A DNA stretch of 30,106 nt from an uncultured Bacillaceae bacterium (GTDB taxonomy: Bacteria > Bacillota > Bacilli > Bacillales > Pradoshiaceae), in NCBI GenBank assembly GCA_904501845.1, contig CAJGCH010000003.1, positions 1 to 30,106 on the forward strand, read 5' to 3'. The notes beneath the pieces were generated by a model. It had not been told where the DNA came from. It saw only the letters and a program-made list of their open reading frames with translations, and ran no database searches. Of this stretch, positions 22,131-30,106 are shown piece after piece. The translations under genes were made by a program, and so were the position numbers. Every line of letters starts with the position of its first letter. Positions within the stretch are counted from its first letter, which is position 1.

Positions 22131-22131
22131 C

Positions 22132-22161
22132 TTGACAATATGCCTATGTTAATATTATAAA
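22132..22161 (+). promoter_or_regulatory. rpoB promoter
   Basis: TTGACA (22132-22137), an 18-nt spacer and TATAAA (22156-22161), beginning 2 nt after the ybxB stop. It gives rpoBC its own start with a leader of roughly 200 nt, separate from the ribosomal protein promoter. Confidence 0.8.
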
Positions 22162-22276
22162 ATGCAAATATATAATTTGGGACACCCTGCACATTTTCAT
22201 GTATGAATAAATTTATGTGTATATGTTCTGGATAATATGGAAAAAATAAACCAATACTATGCGTTTTTGAGATTGT

Positions 22277-22330
22277 GGTTTTCAGTGTGAAACCCTTTTT
22301 CTTTTTTGTTCAACCGCTAACTTTTGGCGG
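22277..22330 (+). other. Two hairpins in the rpoB leader
   Basis: GGTTTT (22277-22282) pairs with GAAACC (22289-22294) and is followed by CTTTTTCTTTTTTG, terminator-like but weak. Immediately after, CCGCTA (22314-22319) pairs with TGGCGG (22325-22330) with a 5-nt loop. Together they suggest partial attenuation before rpoB, but neither stem is strong. Confidence 0.4.
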
Positions 22331-22374
22331 AATGATAAATTAATTATAAACGCTTTATATGAGGGGTGAATCAG

Positions 22375-25300
22375 TTGACAGGTCAACTTGTTCAGTATGG
22401 ACGACATCGCCAACGCCGGAGCTATGCGCGTATTAGCGAAGTGCTCGAATTGCCGAATTTAATTGAAATTCAAACCTCTTCCTATCAATGGTTTCTTGAT
22501 GAGGGTTTAAGAGAAATGTTCCAAGACATTTCCCCTATCGAGGATTTTACAGGAAATCTGTCTCTGGAATTTATCGATTACAGTCTCGGAGATCCGAAAT
22601 ATCCTGTGGAAGAATCTAAGGAGAGGGACGTAACCTACTCCGCCCCATTACGGGTTAAAGTAAGGCTTGTAAACAAAGAGACGGGTGAAGTTAAAGACCA
22701 AGATGTCTTTATGGGTGATTTCCCTCTCATGACAGAAACGGGAACGTTTATCATAAACGGTGCCGAACGCGTTATTGTATCGCAATTGGTGCGCTCCCCT
22801 AGCGTGTACTACAGCGGAAAGGTAGATAAAAACGGAAAGCAAGGGTTTACTGCGACCGTTATACCGAACCGTGGTGCATGGCTGGAGTATGAAACAGATG
22901 CGAAGGATGTCGTATACGTCAGAATCGATCGTACAAGAAAGCTGCCGGTAACGGTTCTTTTGCGTGCACTTGGATTTGGCTCTGATCAAGAAATCATCGA
23001 TTTAGTCGGTGATAACGAATATATCCGCAATACGCTTGAGAAAGACAATACGGAAAGTACTGAAAAAGCTTTGCTTGAGATTTATGAGCGCCTTCGCCCA
23101 GGCGAGCCGCCTACGGTTGAAAATGCAAAGAGCTTGCTCGTGTCACGCTTCTTCGATCCGAAGAGATACGACCTTGCTAATGTTGGACGCTATAAAATCA
23201 ACAAAAAGCTTCATATAAAAAACCGCTTATTCAACCAGCGTGTAGCTGAAACTTTGGTAGACCCAGAGACAGGCGAAATCCTTGTTGAAAAAGATGCTAT
23301 TTTAGACCGCCGTACGCTTGATAAGATTATCCCTTATCTCGAAAACGGGATTGGCTTCAAAACGTACAACCCTGCGGGCGGAGTGGTAGAGGATGAAGTT
23401 CTTGTTCAGAACGTAAAGATCTACGCTCCGAATGATGCAGAAGGCGAGAAGATCATCAACGTGATCGGTAATGCCTATGTTGAGAAGAAAGTGAAAAATA
23501 TCACGCCAGCAGATATCGTTGCTTCCATCAGTTATTTCTTTAACTTGTTGCACGGTGTCGGTGATACAGATGATATTGACCACTTAGGAAACCGTCGCCT
23601 GCGTTCTGTCGGCGAGCTGCTCCAAAATCAATTCAGAATCGGTTTATCCCGTATGGAACGGGTTGTGCGCGAGAGAATGTCTATTCAAGATACGAATACA
23701 ATCACGCCGCAGCAGCTCATTAACATCCGTCCGGTAATTGCGTCCATTAAAGAGTTCTTCGGAAGCTCTCAATTGTCACAGTTCATGGACCAAACAAACC
23801 CTCTTGCTGAATTGACTCATAAGCGTCGTCTATCTGCCCTTGGACCTGGTGGTTTAACAAGGGAACGTGCCGGAATGGAAGTGCGTGACGTTCACTACTC
23901 CCACTATGGCCGTATGTGTCCGATTGAAACACCAGAGGGTCCAAACATCGGGCTAATCAACTCCTTATCGACATTCGCGAAGGTGAACCCGTATGGCTTT
24001 ATTGAAACACCATACCGCCGTGTTGACCCTGCGACAGGAAAAGTAACTGACAGAATCGATTACTTGACTGCTGATGAGGAAGATCTATATGTAGTAGCAC
24101 AGGCAAATGCCCCGTTAACCGAAGACGGCGCATTCCAAAACGAAGAAGTTGTTGCACGTTTCCGTGGTGAAAATACGGCTGTTAGACGTGACCGTGTCGA
24201 TTACATGGACGTATCACCTAAACAGGTTGTATCAGCGGCGACAGCTTGTATCCCGTTCTTGGAAAACGATGACTCCAACCGTGCCCTTATGGGAGCGAAC
24301 ATGCAACGTCAAGCAGTTCCTCTCATCAGACCGCAAGCTCCGCTTGTTGGAACAGGTATGGAATATGTATCAGGAAAAGACTCCGGTGCGGCAGTCATCT
24401 GTAAACATCCGGGTATCGTTGAACATGTTGAAGCAAGAGAAATCTGGGTAAGACGCATTAGCGAAGTGGATGGTCAAGAGGTTAAAGGTAACCTTGATAA
24501 GTACCGTACCCTTAAATTCATCCGTTCTAACCAAGGTACTTGCTACAACCAGCGCCCGATTGTTAAAGCCGGCGACCGTGTTGTCAAAGGCGAAATCCTT
24601 GCAGATGGACCTTCCATGGAACTAGGTGAATTGGCACTTGGCCAAAACGTACTTGTTGCCTTCATGACATGGGATGGCTACAACTATGAGGATGCCATCA
24701 TTATGAGTGAACGTCTTGTAAAAGACGATGTCTATACATCTATTCATATTGAAGAATATGAGTCAGAAGCCCGTGATACGAAGCTTGGGCCTGAAGAAAT
24801 TACGCGTGACATTCCGAACGTTGGAGAAGAAGCTCTTCGCAACCTCGATGAGCGCGGCATTATCCGCATTGGTGCGGAAGTAAAAGACGGAGACCTTCTC
24901 GTTGGTAAAGTAACGCCTAAGGGCGTGACAGAACTGACTGCCGAAGAAAGATTGCTTCATGCAATCTTTGGCGAGAAAGCCCGTGAAGTTCGTGATACAT
25001 CCCTTCGCGTGCCACATGGCGGCGGCGGTATTGTTCACGATGTAAAAGTCTTCACACGTGAAGATGGCGATGAACTGCCTCCAGGCGTTAACCAATTGGT
25101 GCGCGTGTACATCGTTCAAAAACGTAAAATCCATGAGGGAGATAAAATGGCCGGCCGTCACGGTAACAAAGGGGTAATTTCCCGCATCTTGCCGGAAGAG
25201 GATATGCCATTCCTTCCAGATGGAACACCTGTTGATATCATGTTGAACCCACTAGGGGTACCATCACGTATGAATATCGGTCAGGTATTGGAGCTTCACC

Positions 25301-25938
25301 TCGGTATGGCTGCCAGAAAGCTTGGCATTCACGTAGCGACACCGGTATTTGACGGTGCGAGGGAAGAAGATGTTTGGGATACAATCGAAGAAGCCGGAAT
25401 GGCTCGCGATGCCAAAACAATCCTTTACGATGGAAGAACAGGAGAACCGTTCGACAACCGCGTTTCTGTTGGTATCATGTACATGATCAAACTGGCGCAC
25501 ATGGTTGACGATAAACTCCATGCCCGTTCAACTGGGCCATACTCACTTGTTACGCAGCAGCCGCTTGGCGGTAAAGCCCAATTCGGCGGACAGCGTTTCG
25601 GTGAGATGGAGGTTTGGGCGCTTGAAGCTTATGGTGCTGCATACACTCTTCAAGAGATTCTTACAGTTAAATCCGATGATGTTGTCGGCCGTGTGAAAAC
25701 ATACGAAGCCATCGTCAAAGGCGATAATGTTCCAGAACCTGGCGTTCCTGAATCCTTCAAAGTATTGATTAAGGAACTTCAAAGCTTAGGTATGGATGTG
25801 AAGATTCTCTCCGGTGACGATCAAGAAATCGAGATGCGTGACCTTGAAGATGATGATGATATCCATCAAGCAGACACATTAACCATTGATCCAGATGTGA
25901 AAAGCCCTGAATCAGAGACGGTTGGAACGATAGAGTAA
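22375..25938 (+). CDS. rpoB: RpoB, RNA polymerase beta subunit
   Basis: 1187 residues from TTG 22375, giving TGQLVQYGRHRQRRSYARIS after the initiator as in B. subtilis; GTG 22366 lies inside the Shine-Dalgarno GAGGGGTG and is rejected. With this start the rifampicin region uses the usual Bacillus numbers: Q469, D472, H482 and S487 are all wild type (GSSQLSQFMDQ, THKRRLSALGPGG), so the enzyme should be rifampicin-sensitive. The catalytic-side motif GDKMAGRHGNKGVI and C-terminal switch segment QPLGGKAQFGGQRFGEMEVWALEA are intact. The C-terminal acidic tail is short. rpoC follows after 39 nt. Confidence 0.98.
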   Translation: MTGQLVQYGRHRQRRSYARISEVLELPNLIEIQTSSYQWFLDEGLREMFQDISPIEDFTGNLSLEFIDYSLGDPKYPVEESKERDVTYSAPLRVKVRLVNKETGEVKDQDVFMGDFPLMTETGTFIINGAERVIVSQLVRSPSVYYSGKVDKNGKQGFTATVIPNRGAWLEYETDAKDVVYVRIDRTRKLPVTVLLRALGFGSDQEIIDLVGDNEYIRNTLEKDNTESTEKALLEIYERLRPGEPPTVENAKSLLVSRFFDPKRYDLANVGRYKINKKLHIKNRLFNQRVAETLVDPETGEILVEKDAILDRRTLDKIIPYLENGIGFKTYNPAGGVVEDEVLVQNVKIYAPNDAEGEKIINVIGNAYVEKKVKNITPADIVASISYFFNLLHGVGDTDDIDHLGNRRLRSVGELLQNQFRIGLSRMERVVRERMSIQDTNTITPQQLINIRPVIASIKEFFGSSQLSQFMDQTNPLAELTHKRRLSALGPGGLTRERAGMEVRDVHYSHYGRMCPIETPEGPNIGLINSLSTFAKVNPYGFIETPYRRVDPATGKVTDRIDYLTADEEDLYVVAQANAPLTEDGAFQNEEVVARFRGENTAVRRDRVDYMDVSPKQVVSAATACIPFLENDDSNRALMGANMQRQAVPLIRPQAPLVGTGMEYVSGKDSGAAVICKHPGIVEHVEAREIWVRRISEVDGQEVKGNLDKYRTLKFIRSNQGTCYNQRPIVKAGDRVVKGEILADGPSMELGELALGQNVLVAFMTWDGYNYEDAIIMSERLVKDDVYTSIHIEEYESEARDTKLGPEEITRDIPNVGEEALRNLDERGIIRIGAEVKDGDLLVGKVTPKGVTELTAEERLLHAIFGEKAREVRDTSLRVPHGGGGIVHDVKVFTREDGDELPPGVNQLVRVYIVQKRKIHEGDKMAGRHGNKGVISRILPEEDMPFLPDGTPVDIMLNPLGVPSRMNIGQVLELHLGMAARKLGIHVATPVFDGAREEDVWDTIEEAGMARDAKTILYDGRTGEPFDNRVSVGIMYMIKLAHMVDDKLHARSTGPYSLVTQQPLGGKAQFGGQRFGEMEVWALEAYGAAYTLQEILTVKSDDVVGRVKTYEAIVKGDNVPEPGVPESFKVLIKELQSLGMDVKILSGDDQEIEMRDLEDDDDIHQADTLTIDPDVKSPESETVGTIE

Positions 25939-25977
25939 CCAGAGTGAGATTGGGATACAGAAAGGGAGGTAGGCCCC

Positions 25978-28900
25978 TTGTTGGATGTAAATAATTTTGA
26001 GTATATGAAAATAGGCCTTGCTTCACCGGATAAGATTCGCTCTTGGTCTTTCGGAGAAGTGAAAAAGCCAGAAACAATTAACTACCGTACACTAAAACCT
26101 GAGAAAGACGGGTTGTTCTGTGAGCGCATTTTCGGTCCTACTAAGGACTGGGAATGCCATTGCGGTAAATATAAAAGAGTACGTTACAAAGGCGTTGTAT
26201 GTGACCGCTGTGGCGTAGAGGTAACTAGAGCAAAGGTAAGACGTGAGCGCATGGGCCATATCGAATTGGCTGCTCCTGTCTCCCACATCTGGTACTTCAA
26301 AGGTATTCCTAGCCGTATGGGCCTTGTTTTAGACATGTCCCCTCGTGCACTTGAAGAAGTTATCTACTTCGCTTCTTACGTAGTAACAGAAGCAGGCGAT
26401 ACAGCCCTTGAGAAGAAACAGCTTCTTTCTGAGAAAGAATACCGTGCTTATCGTGATAAATACGGCAGCAAGTTCCAAGCTGGAATGGGTGCTGAGTCCA
26501 TTAAAAAGCTTCTTCAAGATGTAGACCTTAACAAAGAGGTTGAGTCATTGAAAGAAGAGCTGAAAACAGCTCAAGGACAACGCCGTACACGCGCAATCAA
26601 ACGCCTTGAAGTGTTGGAAGCGTTCCGTAACTCCGGAAATGAACCTTCTTGGATGATCCTTGATGTGCTTCCGGTTATTCCGCCGGAACTTCGTCCAATG
26701 GTTCAGCTTGACGGCGGACGTTTCGCAACAAGTGACTTGAACGATCTATATCGTCGTGTCATCAACCGTAATAACCGTTTGAAACGCCTTCTTGACCTCG
26801 GCGCTCCTAGCATCATCGTGCAAAACGAAAAACGTATGCTGCAGGAAGCTGTCGATGCCTTGATTGACAATGGACGCCGCGGCCGTCCGGTAACAGGACC
26901 AGGTAACCGTCCGCTTAAGTCTCTTTCCCACATGCTTAAAGGGAAACAAGGCCGTTTCCGTCAAAACTTGCTTGGTAAACGTGTTGACTATTCCGGACGT
27001 TCCGTTATCGTCGTAGGTCCGAACCTTAAAATGTATCAATGCGGTCTGCCAAAAGAAATGGCGATTGAGCTATTCAAGCCTTTCGTAATGAAAGAGCTAG
27101 TTGAAAAAGGATTGGCGCACAACATCAAATCCGCTAAGAGAAAGATCGAAAGACATTCTCCGGATATCTGGGATGTGCTTGAAGAGGTTATTAAGGAGCA
27201 TCCAGTTCTCTTAAACCGTGCCCCAACGCTTCACCGTTTGGGAATCCAGGCGTTTGAGCCAACGTTGGTTGAAGGACGCGCAATCCGTTTGCATCCGCTC
27301 GTATGTACAGCGTACAACGCTGACTTTGACGGTGACCAAATGGCCGTTCACGTTCCGCTATCAGCAGAAGCCCAAGCAGAAGCACGCCTGCTTATGCTAG
27401 CAGCCCAAAACATCCTTAACCCTAAGGATGGAAAACCGGTTGTTACACCATCACAGGATATGGTTCTAGGTAACTACTATCTAACAATGGAAAGACCAGG
27501 TGCAGTGGGCGAGGGAATGATCTTCAATGATACAAATGAAGCCATCCTAGCTTACCAAAATGGATATGTACATTTGCATACACGTGTAGCAGTGCATGCA
27601 AGTTCTTTAAATAACCAAACGTTCACGGAAGAACAAAACAAACAATTGTTGCTGACAACTGTCGGTAAATTGATTTTCAATGAAATTCTTCCTGAAACAT
27701 TCCCGTACATCAACGAACCGACACGTTCTAATCTGGAAGAAAAAACTCCAGAGAAGTACTTCGTTGAAAAGGGTGCAAACGTGAAGGAAATCTTCGCAGA
27801 GCGCGAAAGAATCCAGCCGTTTAAGAAAAAAATCCTTGGAAACATCATTGCAGAAGTATTCAAGCGTTTCAAAATCACTGAAACGTCCAAAATGCTTGAC
27901 CGCATGAAGGATCTAGGATTCAAATACTCTACTCGTGCCGGTATTACGGTAGGGGTTGCAGATATCGTCGTATTACCAGAGAAACAAGAGATTCTTGATA
28001 AAGCTCAAACGAAGGTTGACGGTGTCATGAAGCAATTCAGACGTGGTCTCATCACAGAAGAAGAGCGTTATGATCGTGTTATCTCAATCTGGAGTGAAGC
28101 GAAGGATGATATTCAAGGCAAGCTGATGGCATCCTTGCACCATTTAAACCCAATCTTCATGATGAGTGACTCTGGTGCCCGTGGTAACGCATCTAACTTC
28201 ACGCAGCTTGCTGGTATGCGTGGTTTGATGGCCAACCCGGCTGGTCGTATTATCGAGCTCCCAATCAAGTCAAGTTTCCGTGAAGGCTTAACGGTATTGG
28301 AGTACTTCATCTCCACTCACGGTGCGCGTAAAGGTCTTGCCGATACCGCGCTTAAAACAGCTGACTCCGGTTACTTAACAAGACGTTTAGTTGACGTTGC
28401 GCAGGATGTAATCGTCCGTGAAGATGATTGCGGAACTGACCGCGGCTTGGTTGTTAAAGCTTTGAAAGATGGCACAGAGGTTATTGAACGCCTTGAAGAG
28501 CGTCTCATTGGACGTTATGCAAGGAAGAAAGTTAAACATCCTGAAACAGGCGAAGTGCTCATCAATGAGAATGAAATCTTCACAGAAGATCTCGCTCAGA
28601 AGATTGAAGAGCTTGGCATTGAAGAAGTGTCCATTCGTTCTGCCTTCACATGTAACACACGCCACGGCGTATGTAAGAAATGTTATGGACGCAACCTTGC
28701 AACTGGCCAAGAGGTTGAAGTTGGGGAAGCTGTTGGTATCATCGCGGCACAATCCATCGGTGAACCAGGTACACAGTTGACTATGCGTACATTCCATACG
28801 GGCGGTGTTGCCGGAGACGATATTACACAAGGTCTTCCGCGTATTCAGGAGTTGTTCGAGGCGCGTAATCCTAAGGGGCAGGCTGTTATTTCTGAAATCG

Positions 28901-29571
28901 AAGGAACGATTGTCTCTATTAACGAGATTCGCGACAAACAACAAGAAATCACCATTCAAGGTGCAGTGGAAAGCCGTTCTTACACAGCTCCATACTCTGC
29001 TCGCTTGAAAGTGAATGTGAATGATATGGTAGTTCCAGGTCAAGAGCTTACTGAAGGTTCTATTGATCCGAAAGAGCTTCTCAAGGTAACCAATGTACGC
29101 TCCGTACAAGAATACCTGTTGAAAGAAGTACAAAAAGTATACCGTATGCAAGGGGTAGAAATTGGCGACAAACACGTAGAGGTTATGGTTCGTCAAATGC
29201 TTAAGAAAATCCGTGTCATCGATGCAGGTGAAACGGATGTGCTCCCAGGTACGCTGCTTGATATCCACCAATTCACGCAAGCAAACCGAGAAGCGCTTCT
29301 TAAAGGCAAGAACCCAGCAACTGGACGTCCAGTCTTGCTCGGTATTACAAAAGCATCACTTGAAACGGATTCCTTCTTGTCTGCAGCCTCCTTCCAAGAA
29401 ACAACTCGTGTTCTTACGGATGCCGCAATCAAAGGAAAACGTGACGAATTGCTCGGTCTTAAAGAAAATGTCATTATCGGTAAGCTGATCCCTGCTGGTA
29501 CAGGTATGCAGCGCTATCGCAAAGCAGTTCCTGTGTTAACAGAGAAAGAAGAAACCGTTACGGCTGAATAA
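25978..29571 (+). CDS. rpoC: RpoC, RNA polymerase beta-prime subunit
   Basis: 1197 residues from TTG 25978, with AAGGGAGGT ending 8 nt upstream; a second TTG follows directly, but MLDVNNFEYM matches B. subtilis. The N-terminal zinc finger has C60, C62, C75 and C78. The catalytic loop NADFDGD is at 447-453 and binds the active-site Mg. The second zinc site has C818, C892, C899 and C902. The trigger loop region GEAVGIIAAQSIGEPGTQLTMRTFHTGG is intact, with no large lineage-specific insertion. It forms the core enzyme with RpoB. Confidence 0.98.
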   Translation: MLDVNNFEYMKIGLASPDKIRSWSFGEVKKPETINYRTLKPEKDGLFCERIFGPTKDWECHCGKYKRVRYKGVVCDRCGVEVTRAKVRRERMGHIELAAPVSHIWYFKGIPSRMGLVLDMSPRALEEVIYFASYVVTEAGDTALEKKQLLSEKEYRAYRDKYGSKFQAGMGAESIKKLLQDVDLNKEVESLKEELKTAQGQRRTRAIKRLEVLEAFRNSGNEPSWMILDVLPVIPPELRPMVQLDGGRFATSDLNDLYRRVINRNNRLKRLLDLGAPSIIVQNEKRMLQEAVDALIDNGRRGRPVTGPGNRPLKSLSHMLKGKQGRFRQNLLGKRVDYSGRSVIVVGPNLKMYQCGLPKEMAIELFKPFVMKELVEKGLAHNIKSAKRKIERHSPDIWDVLEEVIKEHPVLLNRAPTLHRLGIQAFEPTLVEGRAIRLHPLVCTAYNADFDGDQMAVHVPLSAEAQAEARLLMLAAQNILNPKDGKPVVTPSQDMVLGNYYLTMERPGAVGEGMIFNDTNEAILAYQNGYVHLHTRVAVHASSLNNQTFTEEQNKQLLLTTVGKLIFNEILPETFPYINEPTRSNLEEKTPEKYFVEKGANVKEIFAERERIQPFKKKILGNIIAEVFKRFKITETSKMLDRMKDLGFKYSTRAGITVGVADIVVLPEKQEILDKAQTKVDGVMKQFRRGLITEEERYDRVISIWSEAKDDIQGKLMASLHHLNPIFMMSDSGARGNASNFTQLAGMRGLMANPAGRIIELPIKSSFREGLTVLEYFISTHGARKGLADTALKTADSGYLTRRLVDVAQDVIVREDDCGTDRGLVVKALKDGTEVIERLEERLIGRYARKKVKHPETGEVLINENEIFTEDLAQKIEELGIEEVSIRSAFTCNTRHGVCKKCYGRNLATGQEVEVGEAVGIIAAQSIGEPGTQLTMRTFHTGGVAGDDITQGLPRIQELFEARNPKGQAVISEIEGTIVSINEIRDKQQEITIQGAVESRSYTAPYSARLKVNVNDMVVPGQELTEGSIDPKELLKVTNVRSVQEYLLKEVQKVYRMQGVEIGDKHVEVMVRQMLKKIRVIDAGETDVLPGTLLDIHQFTQANREALLKGKNPATGRPVLLGITKASLETDSFLSAASFQETTRVLTDAAIKGKRDELLGLKENVIIGKLIPAGTGMQRYRKAVPVLTEKEETVTAE

Positions 29572-29583
29572 GCCATAGGAAGT

Positions 29584-29616
29584 AAGCAGCCAGATTTTCG
29601 GGTCTGGCTGCTTTCA
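29584..29616 (+). terminator. Terminator after rpoC
   Basis: An 11-bp perfect stem (29584-29594 with 29603-29613; core AGCAGCCAGA/TCTGGCTGCT) with loop TTTTCGGG, followed by a short T-tract TTTCATTCC. The strong stem and poor T-run may allow some read-through into rplGB. Confidence 0.8.
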
Positions 29617-29660
29617 TTCCAAACGATCATCAAAAACAATAAGTTTTTTTGGTGCGATTG

Positions 29661-29690
29661 TTGACATGAACGATTTGAAAGTGTTACTAT
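29661..29690 (+). promoter_or_regulatory. Promoter of rplGB and the str operon
   Basis: TTGACA (29661-29666), an 18-nt spacer and TACTAT (29685-29690). It starts transcription near 29697, about 40 nt before rplGB, and is the likely promoter for the downstream rpsL genes. Confidence 0.75.
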
Positions 29691-29736
29691 AGCAAAGGTG
29701 CTCCTATTAACCTGTTACTTTGGAGGATATAAAAAT

Positions 29737-29985
29737 ATGTCTTATGAAAAAGTATCTCAGGCCAAAAACCTGATAATAGGGACGAAACAAACAGTGAAAG
29801 CTCTGCGCACAGGTAATGCAGAGGCAGCCGTGATCGCGCTTGATGCGGATTCACGCGTCACAGCAAAAGTCATCGATACTGCCAATGAGTACTCAGTGCC
29901 AGTCGAATATGTAGACTCAATGAGGTTGCTCGGAAAAGCATGCAAAATTGATGTTGGAGCAGCAGCTGTTGTCATTATGAAATAG
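29737..29985 (+). CDS. rplGB: L7Ae-family RNA-binding ribosomal protein (YbxF)
   Basis: 82 residues from ATG 29737, 9 nt after GGAGGA and identical in length to B. subtilis YbxF. The single L7Ae/L30e domain has the family's RNA-binding segment IIGTKQTVKAL near the N terminus and GKACKIDVGAAAVVI at the end. Family members bind kink-turn RNA; YbxF binds k-turns in vitro and associates with the ribosome. Its place between rpoC and rpsL is conserved in Bacillaceae. An upstream in-frame start at 29698 has no Shine-Dalgarno and is rejected. Confidence 0.94.
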   Translation: MSYEKVSQAKNLIIGTKQTVKALRTGNAEAAVIALDADSRVTAKVIDTANEYSVPVEYVDSMRLLGKACKIDVGAAAVVIMK

Positions 29986-29987
29986 AA

Positions 29988-30013
29988 AACTGTTTTTGCA
30001 GTTGATGCAAAAA
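29988..30013 (+). other. Overlapping alternative hairpins upstream of rpsL
   Basis: AACTG (29988-29992) can pair with CAGTT (29999-30003), while TTTTTGCA (29993-30000) can pair with TGCAAAAA (30006-30013), loop GTTGA. The two stems share bases and cannot form together. They lie in the 102-nt gap before rpsL and could be a small switch or just an inefficient terminator (a loose T-run, CTTTGTTTTT, follows). Confidence 0.45.
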
Positions 30014-30087
30014 CTTTGTTTTTACCCTTTTATGAACCACCTGGATGTGTGGGACTAGGGGAACCAATTTTGAAGGGAGGAAACATC

Positions 30088-30106
30088 ATGCCAACTATTA
30101 ACCAAT
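30088..30106 (+). CDS. rpsL: Ribosomal protein S12, 5' end only
   Basis: ATG 30088 follows GGGAGG with 7-8 nt spacing, and the six readable codons give MPTINQ, the standard start of S12. The gene runs off the right edge. Position after rplGB matches the str operon (rpsL-rpsG-fusA-tufA). The streptomycin-target residues are outside the window. Confidence 0.93.

Noticed and set aside
23761..23860. Rifampicin-resistance substitutions in rpoB
   Set aside because: Q469, D472, H482 and S487 are all wild type, so resistance is not indicated.
28387..29280. 297-codon open frame on the minus strand inside rpoC
   Set aside because: Despite its length it is the shadow of the conserved rpoC sequence; low-complexity Phe/Cys/Asn-rich translation and no Shine-Dalgarno.

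Overview
The window is a core chromosomal segment of a low-GC Gram-positive bacterium of the family Bacillaceae. Gene order and protein sequences match, gene for gene, the region of Bacillus subtilis that runs from the trnJ tRNA cluster through ctsR-clpC, radA-disA, ispDF, gltX, cysES, sigH, secE-nusG and the L11/L10 ribosomal clusters to rpoBC and the start of the str operon. All protein genes lie on the + strand. I see no mobile element, CRISPR array, defence locus or horizontally acquired cassette. The unusual material is in non-coding DNA and translation-initiation regions.

Layout. (1) 1-860: five tRNA genes (Leu-TAG, Leu-GAG, Arg-ACG, Pro-TGG, Ala-TGC), then a lone 5S rRNA gene and a terminator, then a structured spacer ending in a second, sequence-related terminator. 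(2) 861-1444: a 63-bp tandem repeat (about 4.3 copies), then a sigmaB-like promoter and a sigmaA promoter overlapped by a CtsR operator. (3) 1445-6024: ctsR-mcsA-mcsB-clpC, the protein quality-control operon built on arginine phosphorylation and ClpCP proteolysis. (4) 6025-8745: a gap with two hairpins, then radA and disA (DNA recombination/repair and c-di-AMP synthesis). (5) 8746-11226: yacL, ispD, ispF (PIN-TRAM membrane protein; MEP isoprenoid pathway). (6) 11227-16875: gltX, a cysteine T-box leader, cysE, cysS, mrnC, rlmB, rae1 (aminoacylation, cysteine synthesis, rRNA maturation, mRNA surveillance). (7) 16876-18811: sigH, rpmGB (L33), secE, nusG. (8) 18812-21410: rplK-rplA and, behind a consensus promoter and an L10 leader/attenuator, rplJ-rplL. 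(9) 21411-29616: ybxB methyltransferase, rpoB, rpoC. (10) 29617-30106: rplGB and the first codons of rpsL.

The genes are the translation and transcription core (tRNA, 5S, L11, L1, L10, L7/L12, RNA polymerase beta and beta-prime, NusG, SecE, S12) plus stress response (CtsR regulon, SigH) and precursor supply. Control is visible at several junctions: CtsR heptads, a T-box whose TGC specifier and UGGA bulge both predict tRNA-Cys, the L10 leader, and several uncharacterised hairpins. The less ordinary points are a nusG ribosome-binding site separated from its start codon by a small hairpin, two in-frame starts for L11 each with its own Shine-Dalgarno sequence, a nested inverted repeat between disA and yacL, and the in-frame 63-bp repeat upstream of ctsR. 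Coordinates and motifs were read by eye; no folding energies or database searches were run.
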